In this document: positions 25,326-32,953 of the stretch, one piece after another
Layout of the letters: every line of letters starts with the position of its first letter
Position numbering within the stretch: position 1 is the stretch's first letter
DNA from: DATAPE01 sp034667525
GTDB taxonomy: Bacteria; Actinomycetota; CADDZG01; WHSQ01
Assembly: GCA_034667525.1 (NCBI GenBank)
Contig: JAXDJO010000041.1
Location: 1 to 41,820 of the forward strand
Direction: 5' to 3'
Length of the DNA: 41,820 nucleotides
Translations under genes and position numbers: made by a program
The notes under the pieces: model-generated
What the model saw: the letters and a program-made list of their open reading frames with translations, nothing else
What the model was told of the DNA's origin: nothing
The model's database searches: none

Positions 25326-25458
25326 CGCCGATACCTGACAGGCCAAACTTATTCGAGCGGGGCAAGGAACGTGCTAGCGTGGAGAGGTTCGGTGTCGGGG
25401 GCGACAATCTCATGCAGGTCCGTTCTTGCTAACCCTCGACAGCAGAAAGGAAGTTGAA

Positions 25459-25659
25459 GTGGCAGAAGGTACTGTGAAGTGGTTCAACAACGACAAGGGC
25501 TATGGGTTCATCTCGCAGCCCGAGGGTGAGGACTTGTTCGTACATTTCTCGGCGATCCAAACCGAGGGTTACAAGTCTCTGGAAGAGGGACAGGCTGTCC
25601 AGTTCGAGGTCACGCAGGGACCCAAGGGAAAGCAGGCGTCAAACGTCCGGCCCGTTTAG
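25459..25659 (+). CDS. Cold-shock protein, CspA family
   Basis: Single-domain nucleic-acid chaperone of 66 residues. RNP1 (KGYGFI) and RNP2 (FVHFS) are intact in the five-strand OB fold, beginning AEGTVKWFNNDKG. The GTG at 25459 follows GAAAGGAAG; the frame is open farther upstream but is unrelated to CspA there. A 133-nt region separates it from the UDP-glucose dehydrogenase, so a long 5' leader, often used for cold control in this family, is possible. It ends in a strong terminator, making a monocistronic unit. Confidence 0.95.
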   Translation: MAEGTVKWFNNDKGYGFISQPEGEDLFVHFSAIQTEGYKSLEEGQAVQFEVTQGPKGKQASNVRPV

Positions 25660-25683
25660 CCTCCACTAGTCGCTAACGATTTC

Positions 25684-25713
25684 AAGGCCCCCGGTCGATC
25701 CGGGGGCCTTTTT
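25684..25713 (+). terminator. Intrinsic terminator of the cold-shock gene
   Basis: AAGGCCCCCGG-TCGAT-CCGGGGGCCTT is a perfect 11-bp stem with a 5-nt loop, followed by TTT and a T-rich end, 25 bp after the stop codon. Confidence 0.9.
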
Positions 25714-25788
25714 CTATGGCGTCTGCCGCAGCTATCTAGCCTAGGCTCCCTGCCGACAGCAGGCACCGCGCTAGAATGGGAGGTAACT

Positions 25789-25920
25789 ATGGCCGGCGAG
25801 AAATGTCCTGAGTGTGGGGAGCCCGTAGTGGAAGGGCGGCTGAACTGCCCCAAATGCGGAAGCGTGTACGAGAACATGGAAGAGAAGGATTTCGAACGCG
25901 ATCCGGAGGAGCAAGGGTAG
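25789..25920 (+). CDS. Small zinc-ribbon protein (43 aa)
   Basis: A 43-residue protein with two CPxC knuckles, KCPECGEPVVEG and NCPKCGSVYEN, 10 residues apart, which is a complete four-Cys zinc ribbon. An acidic tail (EEKDFERDPEEQG) follows. GGGAGGT lies at ideal distance before the ATG (25789), which makes it a convincing gene despite its length. Function unknown; similar ribbons occur in small RNA-, DNA- or protein-binding factors. It is convergent with the J-domain gene, 15 bp away. Confidence 0.8.
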   Translation: MAGEKCPECGEPVVEGRLNCPKCGSVYENMEEKDFERDPEEQG

Positions 25921-25935
25921 GCGGGCTTTCTCTGT

Positions 25936-26661
25936 CTAACCCAGCTCTCTGACGGCAATGGGGGCCGCGATCAGGAACATCCTCAGGCGAGCTTCCACCT
26001 CAGGGGACACCGTTACTACGAAGCCTTGGCCGAGGCTTGACTCTGATCTCTCTACGCGTCCGGCATCTTGCCCGTCAAGCTCCACCACATAGTGATCGCG
26101 ATGGCGCGTCAGCTTTGCCGGATCGCTCTCGGGATCTAGGCCCTCCATCCATAGATCCTTCCCACGGCGGGCGATGTGGCCCACAAGTGTCTCCGTCCGA
26201 AGGTCTTCGATCTTCACCATCGGAACCACCCGTCCCAGGAGACGTGATATCTCCAGCACGGCGCCGCCCACGGGGCCTATGGAGTAGCAGGGACCGAGCT
26301 CGCGTGCGTAGGCGTCGTCTTTCTTCTTGAAGCGCCCGCTCTTCACCTCTCCGAGGACCTGGCCAAGCTCGTCTTTGATCAGGAATACCAAGCGCGACCT
26401 GTATCCGGGAGGCACGAACACCAGATAGTGACTGGAGAACAAAGTTGCGTGAGCCCCCCTCGGTGAGCTCGAACGGCTGCGCAACAGGTGGCGCGCATGG
26501 TTGATCTCGATCATCCGCCGCTCTGCTTCCTCCCGCGCCTCCTGACTGCTATCCCTTTGTAGATCGGGGTGGTAGAGCTTTACCAGTCTCCGATAAGAGG
26601 CAGTGATCTGCTGAGGAGTCGCCCCGGGATGCAACTCGAGTAGTGCGAACGGATCTTCCAT
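25936..26661 (-). CDS. J-domain protein with scramblase/LURP-one-like C-terminal domain
   Basis: 241 residues. Residues 1-60 form a J domain with the essential HPD (31-33, LYHPDLQRD), so it should stimulate a DnaK/Hsp70. There is no G/F region, zinc domain or DnaJ C-terminal domain. From about residue 80 the sequence alternates strands in a pattern like the scramblase/LURP-one/tubby-like fold: SRLVFLIKDELGQVLGEV, then a repeat of 'vkIEDlrtetlVGhI', 'yVVELDGQDAGRV' and a final hydrophobic helix RLRMFLIAAPIAVREL. I assign this fold by pattern only. It closes a cluster with a MoxR ATPase, 18 bp downstream of a small protein gene. Confidence 0.75.
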   Translation of the reverse strand: MEDPFALLELHPGATPQQITASYRRLVKLYHPDLQRDSSQEAREEAERRMIEINHARHLLRSRSSSPRGAHATLFSSHYLVFVPPGYRSRLVFLIKDELGQVLGEVKSGRFKKKDDAYARELGPCYSIGPVGGAVLEISRLLGRVVPMVKIEDLRTETLVGHIARRGKDLWMEGLDPESDPAKLTRHRDHYVVELDGQDAGRVERSESSLGQGFVVTVSPEVEARLRMFLIAAPIAVRELG

Positions 26662-26679
26662 ATCAATAACTCCCGAACG

Positions 26680-27000
26680 TCAGTCCCGGGGGGCGTCGAC
26701 GGGGAACACCGCTCGAACCTCTGTCTTCCTGACCTCCATGAAGTCGGGAGCGTAGAGGAGTTGCGAATCGTCCCCGTAACGCAGCTTCGTGCCGGTAACA
26801 GGGAAGAAAGCCCGGGGGTCCCGCATCACCGACTCCCATGCATCGGAGAAGCGCGTGAGCTCGGGTGGCAGATGGATCGATCCCTCGATGCGGCAGACGT
26901 CCAACATCAGCACGACGCGCACGACGCGCAGAGCGATCTTCTGTCCCTCGGTTTCTGATGCCGGCAGACGCGCGGGGCCATCCTGCTCCTGAATGGTCAT
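26680..27000 (-). CDS. Small protein of the MoxR cluster, function unknown
   Basis: 106 residues, probably all-beta (RVVLMLDVCRIEGSIHLPP ... SDAWESVMRDPRAFFPVTGTKLRY). The arrangement of a strand pair, an 'IEGxIHLPP' line and a 'F-PVTG' line resembles small uncharacterised proteins of the DUF6812 kind; this is a memory-based comparison, not a search. The ATG overlaps the moxR stop as ATGA, so the two are co-translated and the products may interact. No Cys motif, signal or membrane helix is visible. Confidence 0.7.
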   Translation of the reverse strand: MTIQEQDGPARLPASETEGQKIALRVVRVVLMLDVCRIEGSIHLPPELTRFSDAWESVMRDPRAFFPVTGTKLRYGDDSQLLYAPDFMEVRKTEVRAVFPVDAPRD

Positions 27001-27947
27001 ACGTGCTCCGGCACCGGCACGGTCTGGAGGACAAACCGAAGGGCATCATCTGCGGTGTACTCATCGAACGCGACTTCCCGCCGCAGGATCAGGCGATGCC
27101 TAAGAACCGGTGGGACCATCCGTTGCACGTCTTCAATCGTCACATGATCGCGTCCAGCAAGGCGTGCCGCTGCTTTCGAAGCTCCTAAAAGGTGAACTGC
27201 GGCCCGGGTGCTGGCGCCCAACGACACGGTCGGGAGCTCGCGCGTCAATCGGATCACGGCCACCATGTACCGAATCACCTCTTCCGAAGCGTCGGTGTCG
27301 TCCACCAGTTGCTTCGCCTCGATGAGATCGGCAAGACCTATCGCAGCAAGAACATCGTAGAGGGTTGCCGACTGGATCCCCTCATGCTTCATCAGCATGG
27401 CGTTGACTTCGTCCGATTCTGATACGTAAGTCACCGATACCTTAAATAGGAAACGGTCTAGCTGAGCTTCGGGCAGAGGGAAAGTTCCCTCAAAGCTCGA
27501 CGGGTTCTGGGTCGCCATGACCATGAATGGATCAGGCAGCATGCGCGTCTCCTCGGCGAGACTGACCTGCCGCTCCTGCATGGCTTCCAACAGTGCCGCT
27601 TGCGTGCGGGAGGGCGTGCGGTTGATCTCGTCGGCCAGCAGGATATTGGTGAAGATGGGCCCGGGTCTGAACGTGCGGCCGAGCTGGCTTTCGAACCAGT
27701 TGCCGATCAGGTCTTCCCCGGTGGTCTCGGGCGTGAACTGAACCCTTCGGAATTCCACTGCCAAGGCTCGAGACGCAGCCCGGGCGAGGAGTGTCTTGGC
27801 GACGCCGGAGACCCCCTCGATCAGGATGTGCCCACCGACGATCATCGAGATCAAGATCAGCTCAACCACGTCCTCTTGACCGACCACGACCTTGGCTATC
27901 TCTTCGATGAGACGAGCACGCATCGTGGGGATCAGTTCATCGGACAT
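26997..27947 (-). CDS. MoxR-family AAA+ ATPase
   Basis: AAA+ chaperone-like ATPase of 316 residues, the usual MoxR length. Walker A is GVSGVAKT (45-52), differing from the common GxPGxGKT by having Ser and Ala as some MoxR proteins do. Walker B is LLADEINR (103-110), with sensor 1 in MATQNP and the family lines TGEDLIG and PLPEAQLDRF. Such proteins usually sit beside DUF58 and von Willebrand A genes and help mature or activate them. None is present here; the neighbours are the small 106-residue protein and the J-domain protein, which may replace them. Confidence 0.92.
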   Translation of the reverse strand: MSDELIPTMRARLIEEIAKVVVGQEDVVELILISMIVGGHILIEGVSGVAKTLLARAASRALAVEFRRVQFTPETTGEDLIGNWFESQLGRTFRPGPIFTNILLADEINRTPSRTQAALLEAMQERQVSLAEETRMLPDPFMVMATQNPSSFEGTFPLPEAQLDRFLFKVSVTYVSESDEVNAMLMKHEGIQSATLYDVLAAIGLADLIEAKQLVDDTDASEEVIRYMVAVIRLTRELPTVSLGASTRAAVHLLGASKAAARLAGRDHVTIEDVQRMVPPVLRHRLILRREVAFDEYTADDALRFVLQTVPVPEHV

Positions 27948-28034
27948 ATGTAAAGCTCCTCACATGATCGTGTAGTTGGCAAGGGTTTGCGGCGAATGAT
28001 CAGTTTGGCAGACAGGGGCCGGGAGGCCCAGGAC

Positions 28035-28493
28035 TCAGGGGCCGATCAGCAGGGAGCCCTGGATGCTGTCGGTGCTGCCGCTGGGGACGTGGAACGGCAC
28101 CTGGGCGGTACGGGTGGAGCCCGCGGGCACCGAACCTATGTCTATGGGTATCGAGGTCTTCCCCAGTACCAGCTTCACGGTGCCTCGCCACAGAAAGCTT
28201 GTCTTGTTCTGAATGGGGAGAACCATCGCGATCTGAGTTGGACTCAACACCCTGGCGCCCATGTTCAGGGTCAATCCGCCGCACAAGGTGGCCGCCTGCC
28301 CTCGTACCAGGCGCGAGGACGTCGCGACTAAAGGAGGACCCTGCCGTGGGATGGAGACGCTGAAAGGTGTCCTTGCTTGTTGTTCGCATGTCAGCACATG
28401 GGTCAAGCCGCGCAGGCTTGACATGCTTATCGGAATCAGGAACGCGCCAAGCAAAGCAAACAACGCGATTCGAGATCGCAGTATCGAGGGCAC
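28035..28493 (-). CDS. Secreted protein of the MoxR cluster, function unknown
   Basis: 152 residues. An N-terminal basic region and hydrophobic helix (about 8-27, ALFALLGAFLIPISM) give a signal peptide or anchor; the mature part is Ser/Thr/Gly-rich and beta-stranded, with two Cys (36 and 71) that could pair. The last half (FLWRGTVKLVLGKTSIPIDIGSVPAGSTRTAQVPFHVP) looks like an immunoglobulin-type or DUF11-like beta sandwich. It starts at a GTG (28493) without a clear Shine-Dalgarno. It lies 87 bp upstream of moxR on the same strand and may be the first gene of that operon. Confidence 0.65.
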   Translation of the reverse strand: MPSILRSRIALFALLGAFLIPISMSSLRGLTHVLTCEQQARTPFSVSIPRQGPPLVATSSRLVRGQAATLCGGLTLNMGARVLSPTQIAMVLPIQNKTSFLWRGTVKLVLGKTSIPIDIGSVPAGSTRTAQVPFHVPSGSTDSIQGSLLIGP

Positions 28494-28578
28494 CTGTTGA
28501 GTTTGTCGGGGAGGAACTGTTTAGTCAAAGACTTGATAAAGCTGAAGTGATCGGGCTTCGAGACGACCGGCCACTAGG

Positions 28579-29481
28579 ATGAAGCTGATGGATGGGGGAG
28601 TGGTCGACCGACTGAGCGCGCTGAGCTACGCGCAAGCGCGCCGGTTGTTACTTGCTGCAGGCCTCGCGATTCTGCTGGTTACCGCTGCGATCATGATGAT
28701 TCGCAAGGTCGAGACCGCTGAAGTTGTGGCCACCTTGTTGTTCATCCCGATCTTCATAGCCTTCGTGTTCTGGGGCACTCGCGGCGGCCTTGTCGCTGCC
28801 TTGGCTGCTGCGATCGTTTACTTCCTCGTGCGTTACCCGGCCATCGAGGCGGTGGGGGTGGGGCGTTTCACCGGCCTGATCCTCTCCCGGTCTTTCGCCT
28901 ACCTTGCCTTCGGGATCATCGGCGGATGGGCGAACGAACAGCTCCAAGGTTCGCTTACGAAGTTGGAGCTCTACGATCAGATCAACGACGCGTCCGGTCT
29001 CTACAACGCCCGCTTCTTCCTGCAGGACACGGATCTGGAGATGTCCCGCTCCGCCAGGTATCAAACGATCTTCTCGGTGGCCCTCGTGGATGTCCCCTCT
29101 TCGGCGTTCGAAACTAGTCGCAAGTCACAGAAGATCGTTAGAGAGCTTGCCGGCTTGATGAAGGACAGCGTGCGTACGGTAGACCGGACAGTACATGGGA
29201 AGAGCGACACTCTGTATCGCTTCGCAGTGGTCCTTCCGGAAACGGGCGGGGAGGGTGCCCGGATCTTCGCGGAGCGTCTTGCCGACAAGATGGGGACGTT
29301 CCTGAACGGACGTGGTGTCGTGATCGCGCGAGCGGACATCCATGCCACCGCGGCTACGTTTCCCGACGATGAAGCCGCCCTCGCAAGGATGCGTGCGGGT
29401 TTCGCGGAGATCGATCGGCTCGAACACCCGGAAGCGGCAGCGGCGGCTCTGGCCGGCGCCGAAGCAGGTGGACTCGCCTAA
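28579..29481 (+). CDS. Membrane protein with degenerate GGDEF domain
   Basis: 300 residues. Four hydrophobic segments (about 22-41, 48-66, 68-85, 97-116) form a membrane region. The rest (about 130-285) follows the GGDEF plan: DASGLYNARFFLQD is the usual 'D.LTGLYNRR.f', and FAVVLPETGGEGARIFAERL is the strand after the active site. The five residues at the GGDEF position read TLYRF (211-215), so cyclase activity is very unlikely. Such domains can act as nucleotide-binding receptors or pure dimerisation modules. The start is uncertain between ATG 28579 and ATG 28588. It is divergent from the secreted protein and convergent with the AI-2E-type transporter. Confidence 0.75.
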   Translation: MKLMDGGVVDRLSALSYAQARRLLLAAGLAILLVTAAIMMIRKVETAEVVATLLFIPIFIAFVFWGTRGGLVAALAAAIVYFLVRYPAIEAVGVGRFTGLILSRSFAYLAFGIIGGWANEQLQGSLTKLELYDQINDASGLYNARFFLQDTDLEMSRSARYQTIFSVALVDVPSSAFETSRKSQKIVRELAGLMKDSVRTVDRTVHGKSDTLYRFAVVLPETGGEGARIFAERLADKMGTFLNGRGVVIARADIHATAATFPDDEAALARMRAGFAEIDRLEHPEAAAAALAGAEAGGLA

Positions 29482-29512
29482 CAGCGTTCGGCGAGCTCAA
29501 GGGGTCGTGGTT

Positions 29513-30562
29513 TTATTGGCGGTCCGTCGCCGGCAGCACGATCTCCTGCATGACCAGCTTGATCGATGCCGCTGCAGGGATCGCCATGAGGGCCCCCACG
29601 AAGCCCAACAAGCTGGCTCCGATAAGCGCGGCAAGCAGAACCGCCGCGGGAGACAGATCGACCGCTTTGGTCATCACCCGAGGAGCGATCAAGTAGTTCT
29701 CTGTTTGCTGATAAACGATGAAATAAACGATGGTTGCAATGCCCAACGGGATCGATCCCACGAAGGCAACCACGATAGAGGGGACCGCACCGAGCGTCGC
29801 ACCCACGAGAGGGATCAGGTCGGCGATCGCTACCCATAGCGCCAGGGCAACGGGAAAGGGGATGTGGGCCAACGCGAGGAAGATGAAGGAGAGCAACCCC
29901 GCGATCAAGGAGACAGCGAGATTTCCGGCCACATAGCCGCCCACCTTCTCGAGCATCGGATCTAGCAACAGAGTTGCGCGCTCACGCTTGGTTCTCGGTA
30001 TCAGCCGAAGTGTCCCTTTCCTGATCCGTGAGAGGCTCATCACGAAGTAGATCGTGAGAACTAACACGGTCACCATCTTGAATATGCTTCCGATCACCGA
30101 TCCCGCAACCCCGATGATGGTTGCCAGGGAACCTCCGATGATGGTGGGCGCGCTCTGAGTCGCGGCGCGTAGCTTGTCAGGGATGTTGTTCGCCGCGATG
30201 AATCGCTCGACGCGCGGATTAGTCTTGGAAAGGTCCTGGACGTACTTCGGAAGATGAGCAGCGAAGTTAGTGACCTGCTGCACGAGCGGAGGGATAACGG
30301 CAAAGAGAAAGCCTCCGATGAACAGCAGGATGCCAACGAAAACCGCCGCTACAGCGATACCCCGGCTCAGGCCGAACCGTTCGAGCGCACGAACGGCGGG
30401 ATCGAGTCCGACGGCGAGGAATCCGGACACCACCACCAAGACGAGGATGGAGCGGACGAGGTATGCGGCGTACACCAGGACCAGCGCCGCAACCACGGCG
30501 AACACGATCCGGAATACGGTGACGGTGCGGGGAGCGTAAGCGGGGGGCACACCGCTAGGCAA
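29513..30562 (-). CDS. AI-2E-family transporter (UPF0118)
   Basis: Polytopic membrane protein of 349 residues with about seven or eight hydrophobic helices and the family lines LDPAVRALERFGLSRG, VIPPLVQQVTNF, GATLGAVPSIVVAFV and YLIAPRVMTKAVDLSPAAVLLAALIG. Members export small molecules such as AI-2 or act in Na+/H+ exchange and stress tolerance; which applies here cannot be told. It lies 31 bp downstream of an orphan histidine kinase on the same strand, so co-transcription is likely. Confidence 0.9.
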   Translation of the reverse strand: MPSGVPPAYAPRTVTVFRIVFAVVAALVLVYAAYLVRSILVLVVVSGFLAVGLDPAVRALERFGLSRGIAVAAVFVGILLFIGGFLFAVIPPLVQQVTNFAAHLPKYVQDLSKTNPRVERFIAANNIPDKLRAATQSAPTIIGGSLATIIGVAGSVIGSIFKMVTVLVLTIYFVMSLSRIRKGTLRLIPRTKRERATLLLDPMLEKVGGYVAGNLAVSLIAGLLSFIFLALAHIPFPVALALWVAIADLIPLVGATLGAVPSIVVAFVGSIPLGIATIVYFIVYQQTENYLIAPRVMTKAVDLSPAAVLLAALIGASLLGFVGALMAIPAAASIKLVMQEIVLPATDRQ

Positions 30563-30593
30563 TCATCCCCGGCCTGCTAGGCGGTGGATTTGT

Positions 30594-31850
30594 TCAAGAC
30601 GGGTCTGTGCTCGGCAGCGCCACTTTGAAGCACGCTCCCTCAGAGCCGTTCGCCGCGTAGAAGACATCGCCATTCTGAGCCTCGGCAAGAGCTTGGACGA
30701 TGGCCAGGCCAAACCCAACCGACCCCTGATGGTCGTGGGCCCGGAACGGTTGAAACAGGCCGGGCCTTTCGTCCGGAGGGATGCCGGGGCCGTGATCCCG
30801 GAACTCCAACATGACTTTGCCGTCGAAAGTCTCTGCGCCCACCCAATAGGGGGCCTTCCCATAGCGCAGCGCGTTCGACAGAAGATTGACCACGATCTGC
30901 TCTAGACGCTGCGGGTCGGCGCGTACCCGCAATGAAGGGTCGACGTTGATCTCTACCTGCTCCTCGGGGGCCACGTACCCCACCGCCGAAGAGATCGCGT
31001 CCTTGACGAAGACATCCTGGATGTGCAACTGCAACATCCCTTGCTCGAGACGTGCAAGATCGAGCAGATCGGTGGCGAGCCGTTGAAGCCGTTCGGCTTG
31101 GCGGTCCGCCACCTCAAGAAGCTCAAAGGACTTTTCGGGGGAGATGCTTTCCGCCTCCATCATCAGGATCTGATTGGTTCCGCGTATCACGGTGAGGGGA
31201 TTGCGGACATCGTGAGCAAGCGTCGATATGAGCCCGGCCCGGAGGCCATCAACACGCTTCAGCTCTCCCAATGTGTGATTGAGGCGAGTCCTCTGGTGCA
31301 CGAGGTCCCGAGCCAGGAGCCCTGCCACGAGAGCGATGATGAACCCGATGCCCATCCGGAACGAGATGCTGTTCCACTGCAGCGGATAGTCGAAGCGGTG
31401 CGATCCCCAGATCTCTCGAGCGGAGTAGAGCACCGTTCCTCCGAGCCACGCGCCCATCGCCCCTGTCAGCTGGAAGCGCGTCGCGCCTTCCAGCGGAAGG
31501 ATGAAGATGATCGCCCAAAGAGCTGCGGTTTGGTCGAACGTGTACAGCCAGACGAACCCGGCGATGACGATGCCGTCGAATATCAGGCTCCCAATAGCAA
31601 GCGTTGTTACCACGCGGGGTCTCGCCGTGACGCGATGTAGCGCCATGATGATGAGATTGCCGATGGCGATCAACGCCACCAGGGCGAGACCGATGTTCTT
31701 GAAGCCGGCTGGGTAGGGTTTATCGGAGTATGTGAGCACCTGAAAGAGGATCCAGGGGACGGCGATCCAGCGGGCGAGGATCATCGTCCTTTCGGACCGC
31801 CTCAGGTCGTTCTCCCGCTCCGCTCCGTTCTTCAAGTCCGTCACTCCCAC
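30594..31850 (-). CDS. Membrane sensor histidine kinase, orphan
   Basis: 418 residues. About five or six hydrophobic helices (about 25-180) precede a dimerisation/phosphoacceptor domain with the H-box STLAHDVRNPLT (phosphorylated His213). The catalytic domain carries the N-box QIVVNLLSNALRYG, G1 FRDHGPGIPP and G2 GSVGFGLAIV. There is no recognisable PAS or HAMP domain, so sensing is probably within the membrane. No response-regulator gene is in the neighbourhood. The AI-2E-type transporter gene follows at 31 bp and might be its target or partner. It diverges from an ABC exporter operon. Confidence 0.9.
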   Translation of the reverse strand: MGVTDLKNGAERENDLRRSERTMILARWIAVPWILFQVLTYSDKPYPAGFKNIGLALVALIAIGNLIIMALHRVTARPRVVTTLAIGSLIFDGIVIAGFVWLYTFDQTAALWAIIFILPLEGATRFQLTGAMGAWLGGTVLYSAREIWGSHRFDYPLQWNSISFRMGIGFIIALVAGLLARDLVHQRTRLNHTLGELKRVDGLRAGLISTLAHDVRNPLTVIRGTNQILMMEAESISPEKSFELLEVADRQAERLQRLATDLLDLARLEQGMLQLHIQDVFVKDAISSAVGYVAPEEQVEINVDPSLRVRADPQRLEQIVVNLLSNALRYGKAPYWVGAETFDGKVMLEFRDHGPGIPPDERPGLFQPFRAHDHQGSVGFGLAIVQALAEAQNGDVFYAANGSEGACFKVALPSTDPS

Positions 31851-31947
31851 GTCGTCAGCCGCGCGCGCTCAAAGCGTCTCCCCCCATCTGAAGCGTTCGC
31901 CGCAGGGCCTCCGGTTCCCTTCACTCCATTCCAAAGGCCCATGCCGG

Positions 31948-31975
31948 TTGGTCCCCGCCGCCCTCTAGGTAGGCT
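31948..31975 (+). promoter_or_regulatory. Promoter placed for a leaderless mRNA (ABC-2 exporter)
   Basis: TTGGTC (31948-31953) and TAGGCT (31970-31975) with a 16-bp spacer; the ATG at 31985 is nine bases after the -10, so transcription would begin at or next to the start codon. There is no Shine-Dalgarno, which fits. Confidence 0.5.
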
Positions 31976-31984
31976 GGTCGTCAT

Positions 31985-32953
31985 ATGAGCGCTGTGGAGG
32001 TGAGGGATCTCCGGCGCACGTATCACACGACCACCGGTGTCTTCAAGCGACGTCCGGTCGAGGTGGAAGCCGTGCGGGGGATCAGCTTCGATATCGGTGA
32101 AGGCGAGCTGTTCGGGCTGCTCGGGCCCAACGGCGCCGGAAAGACCACCACCATCAAGATGCTTATCACTCTTCTTCTTCCCACGTCGGGCACCGCAACG
32201 GTTCTCGGGCTCGACGTGGTGACCGACGCACGCGCCGTGCGCGAGCGGATCGGTTATGTCTTCGGAGGAGACCGGGGGCTCTACGAGCGACTCTCCGCGT
32301 TGGACAACCTGCGCTACTTCGCAGAGCTTTATGGTCTTGCCCCGTCGACGCAACGTGCCCGCATCGGATACCTGCTCGAGCTGGTGGGGCTTGAGGGCCG
32401 AGAGAAAGAAAGGGTCGAGGGTTACTCCCGCGGGATGCGCCAACGTCTGCATATCGCCCGGGGCCTCCTTCATGATCCCCCCGTGGTTTTTCTCGATGAG
32501 CCGACCATAGGTCTGGATCCCGTGGGAGCCCGGGAGCTCAGAGCGACCATCGCCTCATTGACCGAGTCGGGCAAGACGGTGTTGCTGACGACCCACTACA
32601 TGTTCGAGGCGGACACGTTGTGCGACCGCGTTGCCGTGATCTCGAAAGGGCGCATCGTGGCCGAAGGGACGCCCCGGGATCTCAAGGCGAGTGTGGCGGA
32701 TAGCACGATTGTAGAGATAGAGGCTTACGGCGTCGACGATGACACCGTCGACCGCGTGCGCCGCATTCCCGGCGTCGCTTCGGTGTCGGTCGAGGATCGA
32801 GATCAGGCGCAGGTTCTGCTGGTGCAGTCCTCGACCGGGCTCGAGCTGACGCAGGAATTGTTAGTCGCGCTGCAAGCGTTCCGCGTCGGCAGGGTCGCGT
32901 CGCGCGAGCCCACACTGGAAGACGCCTACGTGGCGCTGGTGGAAGAGAGCTAG
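31985..32953 (+). CDS. ABC-2-type exporter ATP-binding protein
   Basis: 322-residue ATPase of the DrrA/NatA kind. Walker A is GPNGAGKT (47-54), the signature YSRGMRQRL replaces LSGGQ as is usual in this family, and Walker B is VVFLDEPTIGLDP, followed by the switch His in TTHYMFEAD. A C-terminal regulatory domain follows. It is immediately followed by two permease genes, so it powers a heterodimeric exporter of a lipid, drug or glycan; the substrate is unknown. Confidence 0.92.
   Translation: MSAVEVRDLRRTYHTTTGVFKRRPVEVEAVRGISFDIGEGELFGLLGPNGAGKTTTIKMLITLLLPTSGTATVLGLDVVTDARAVRERIGYVFGGDRGLYERLSALDNLRYFAELYGLAPSTQRARIGYLLELVGLEGREKERVEGYSRGMRQRLHIARGLLHDPPVVFLDEPTIGLDPVGARELRATIASLTESGKTVLLTTHYMFEADTLCDRVAVISKGRIVAEGTPRDLKASVADSTIVEIEAYGVDDDTVDRVRRIPGVASVSVEDRDQAQVLLVQSSTGLELTQELLVALQAFRVGRVASREPTLEDAYVALVEES

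Noticed and set aside
31841..32473. 210-codon minus-strand frame over the ABC-2 ATPase start
   Set aside because: It is antisense to a certain ATPase gene and has no recognisable motif.
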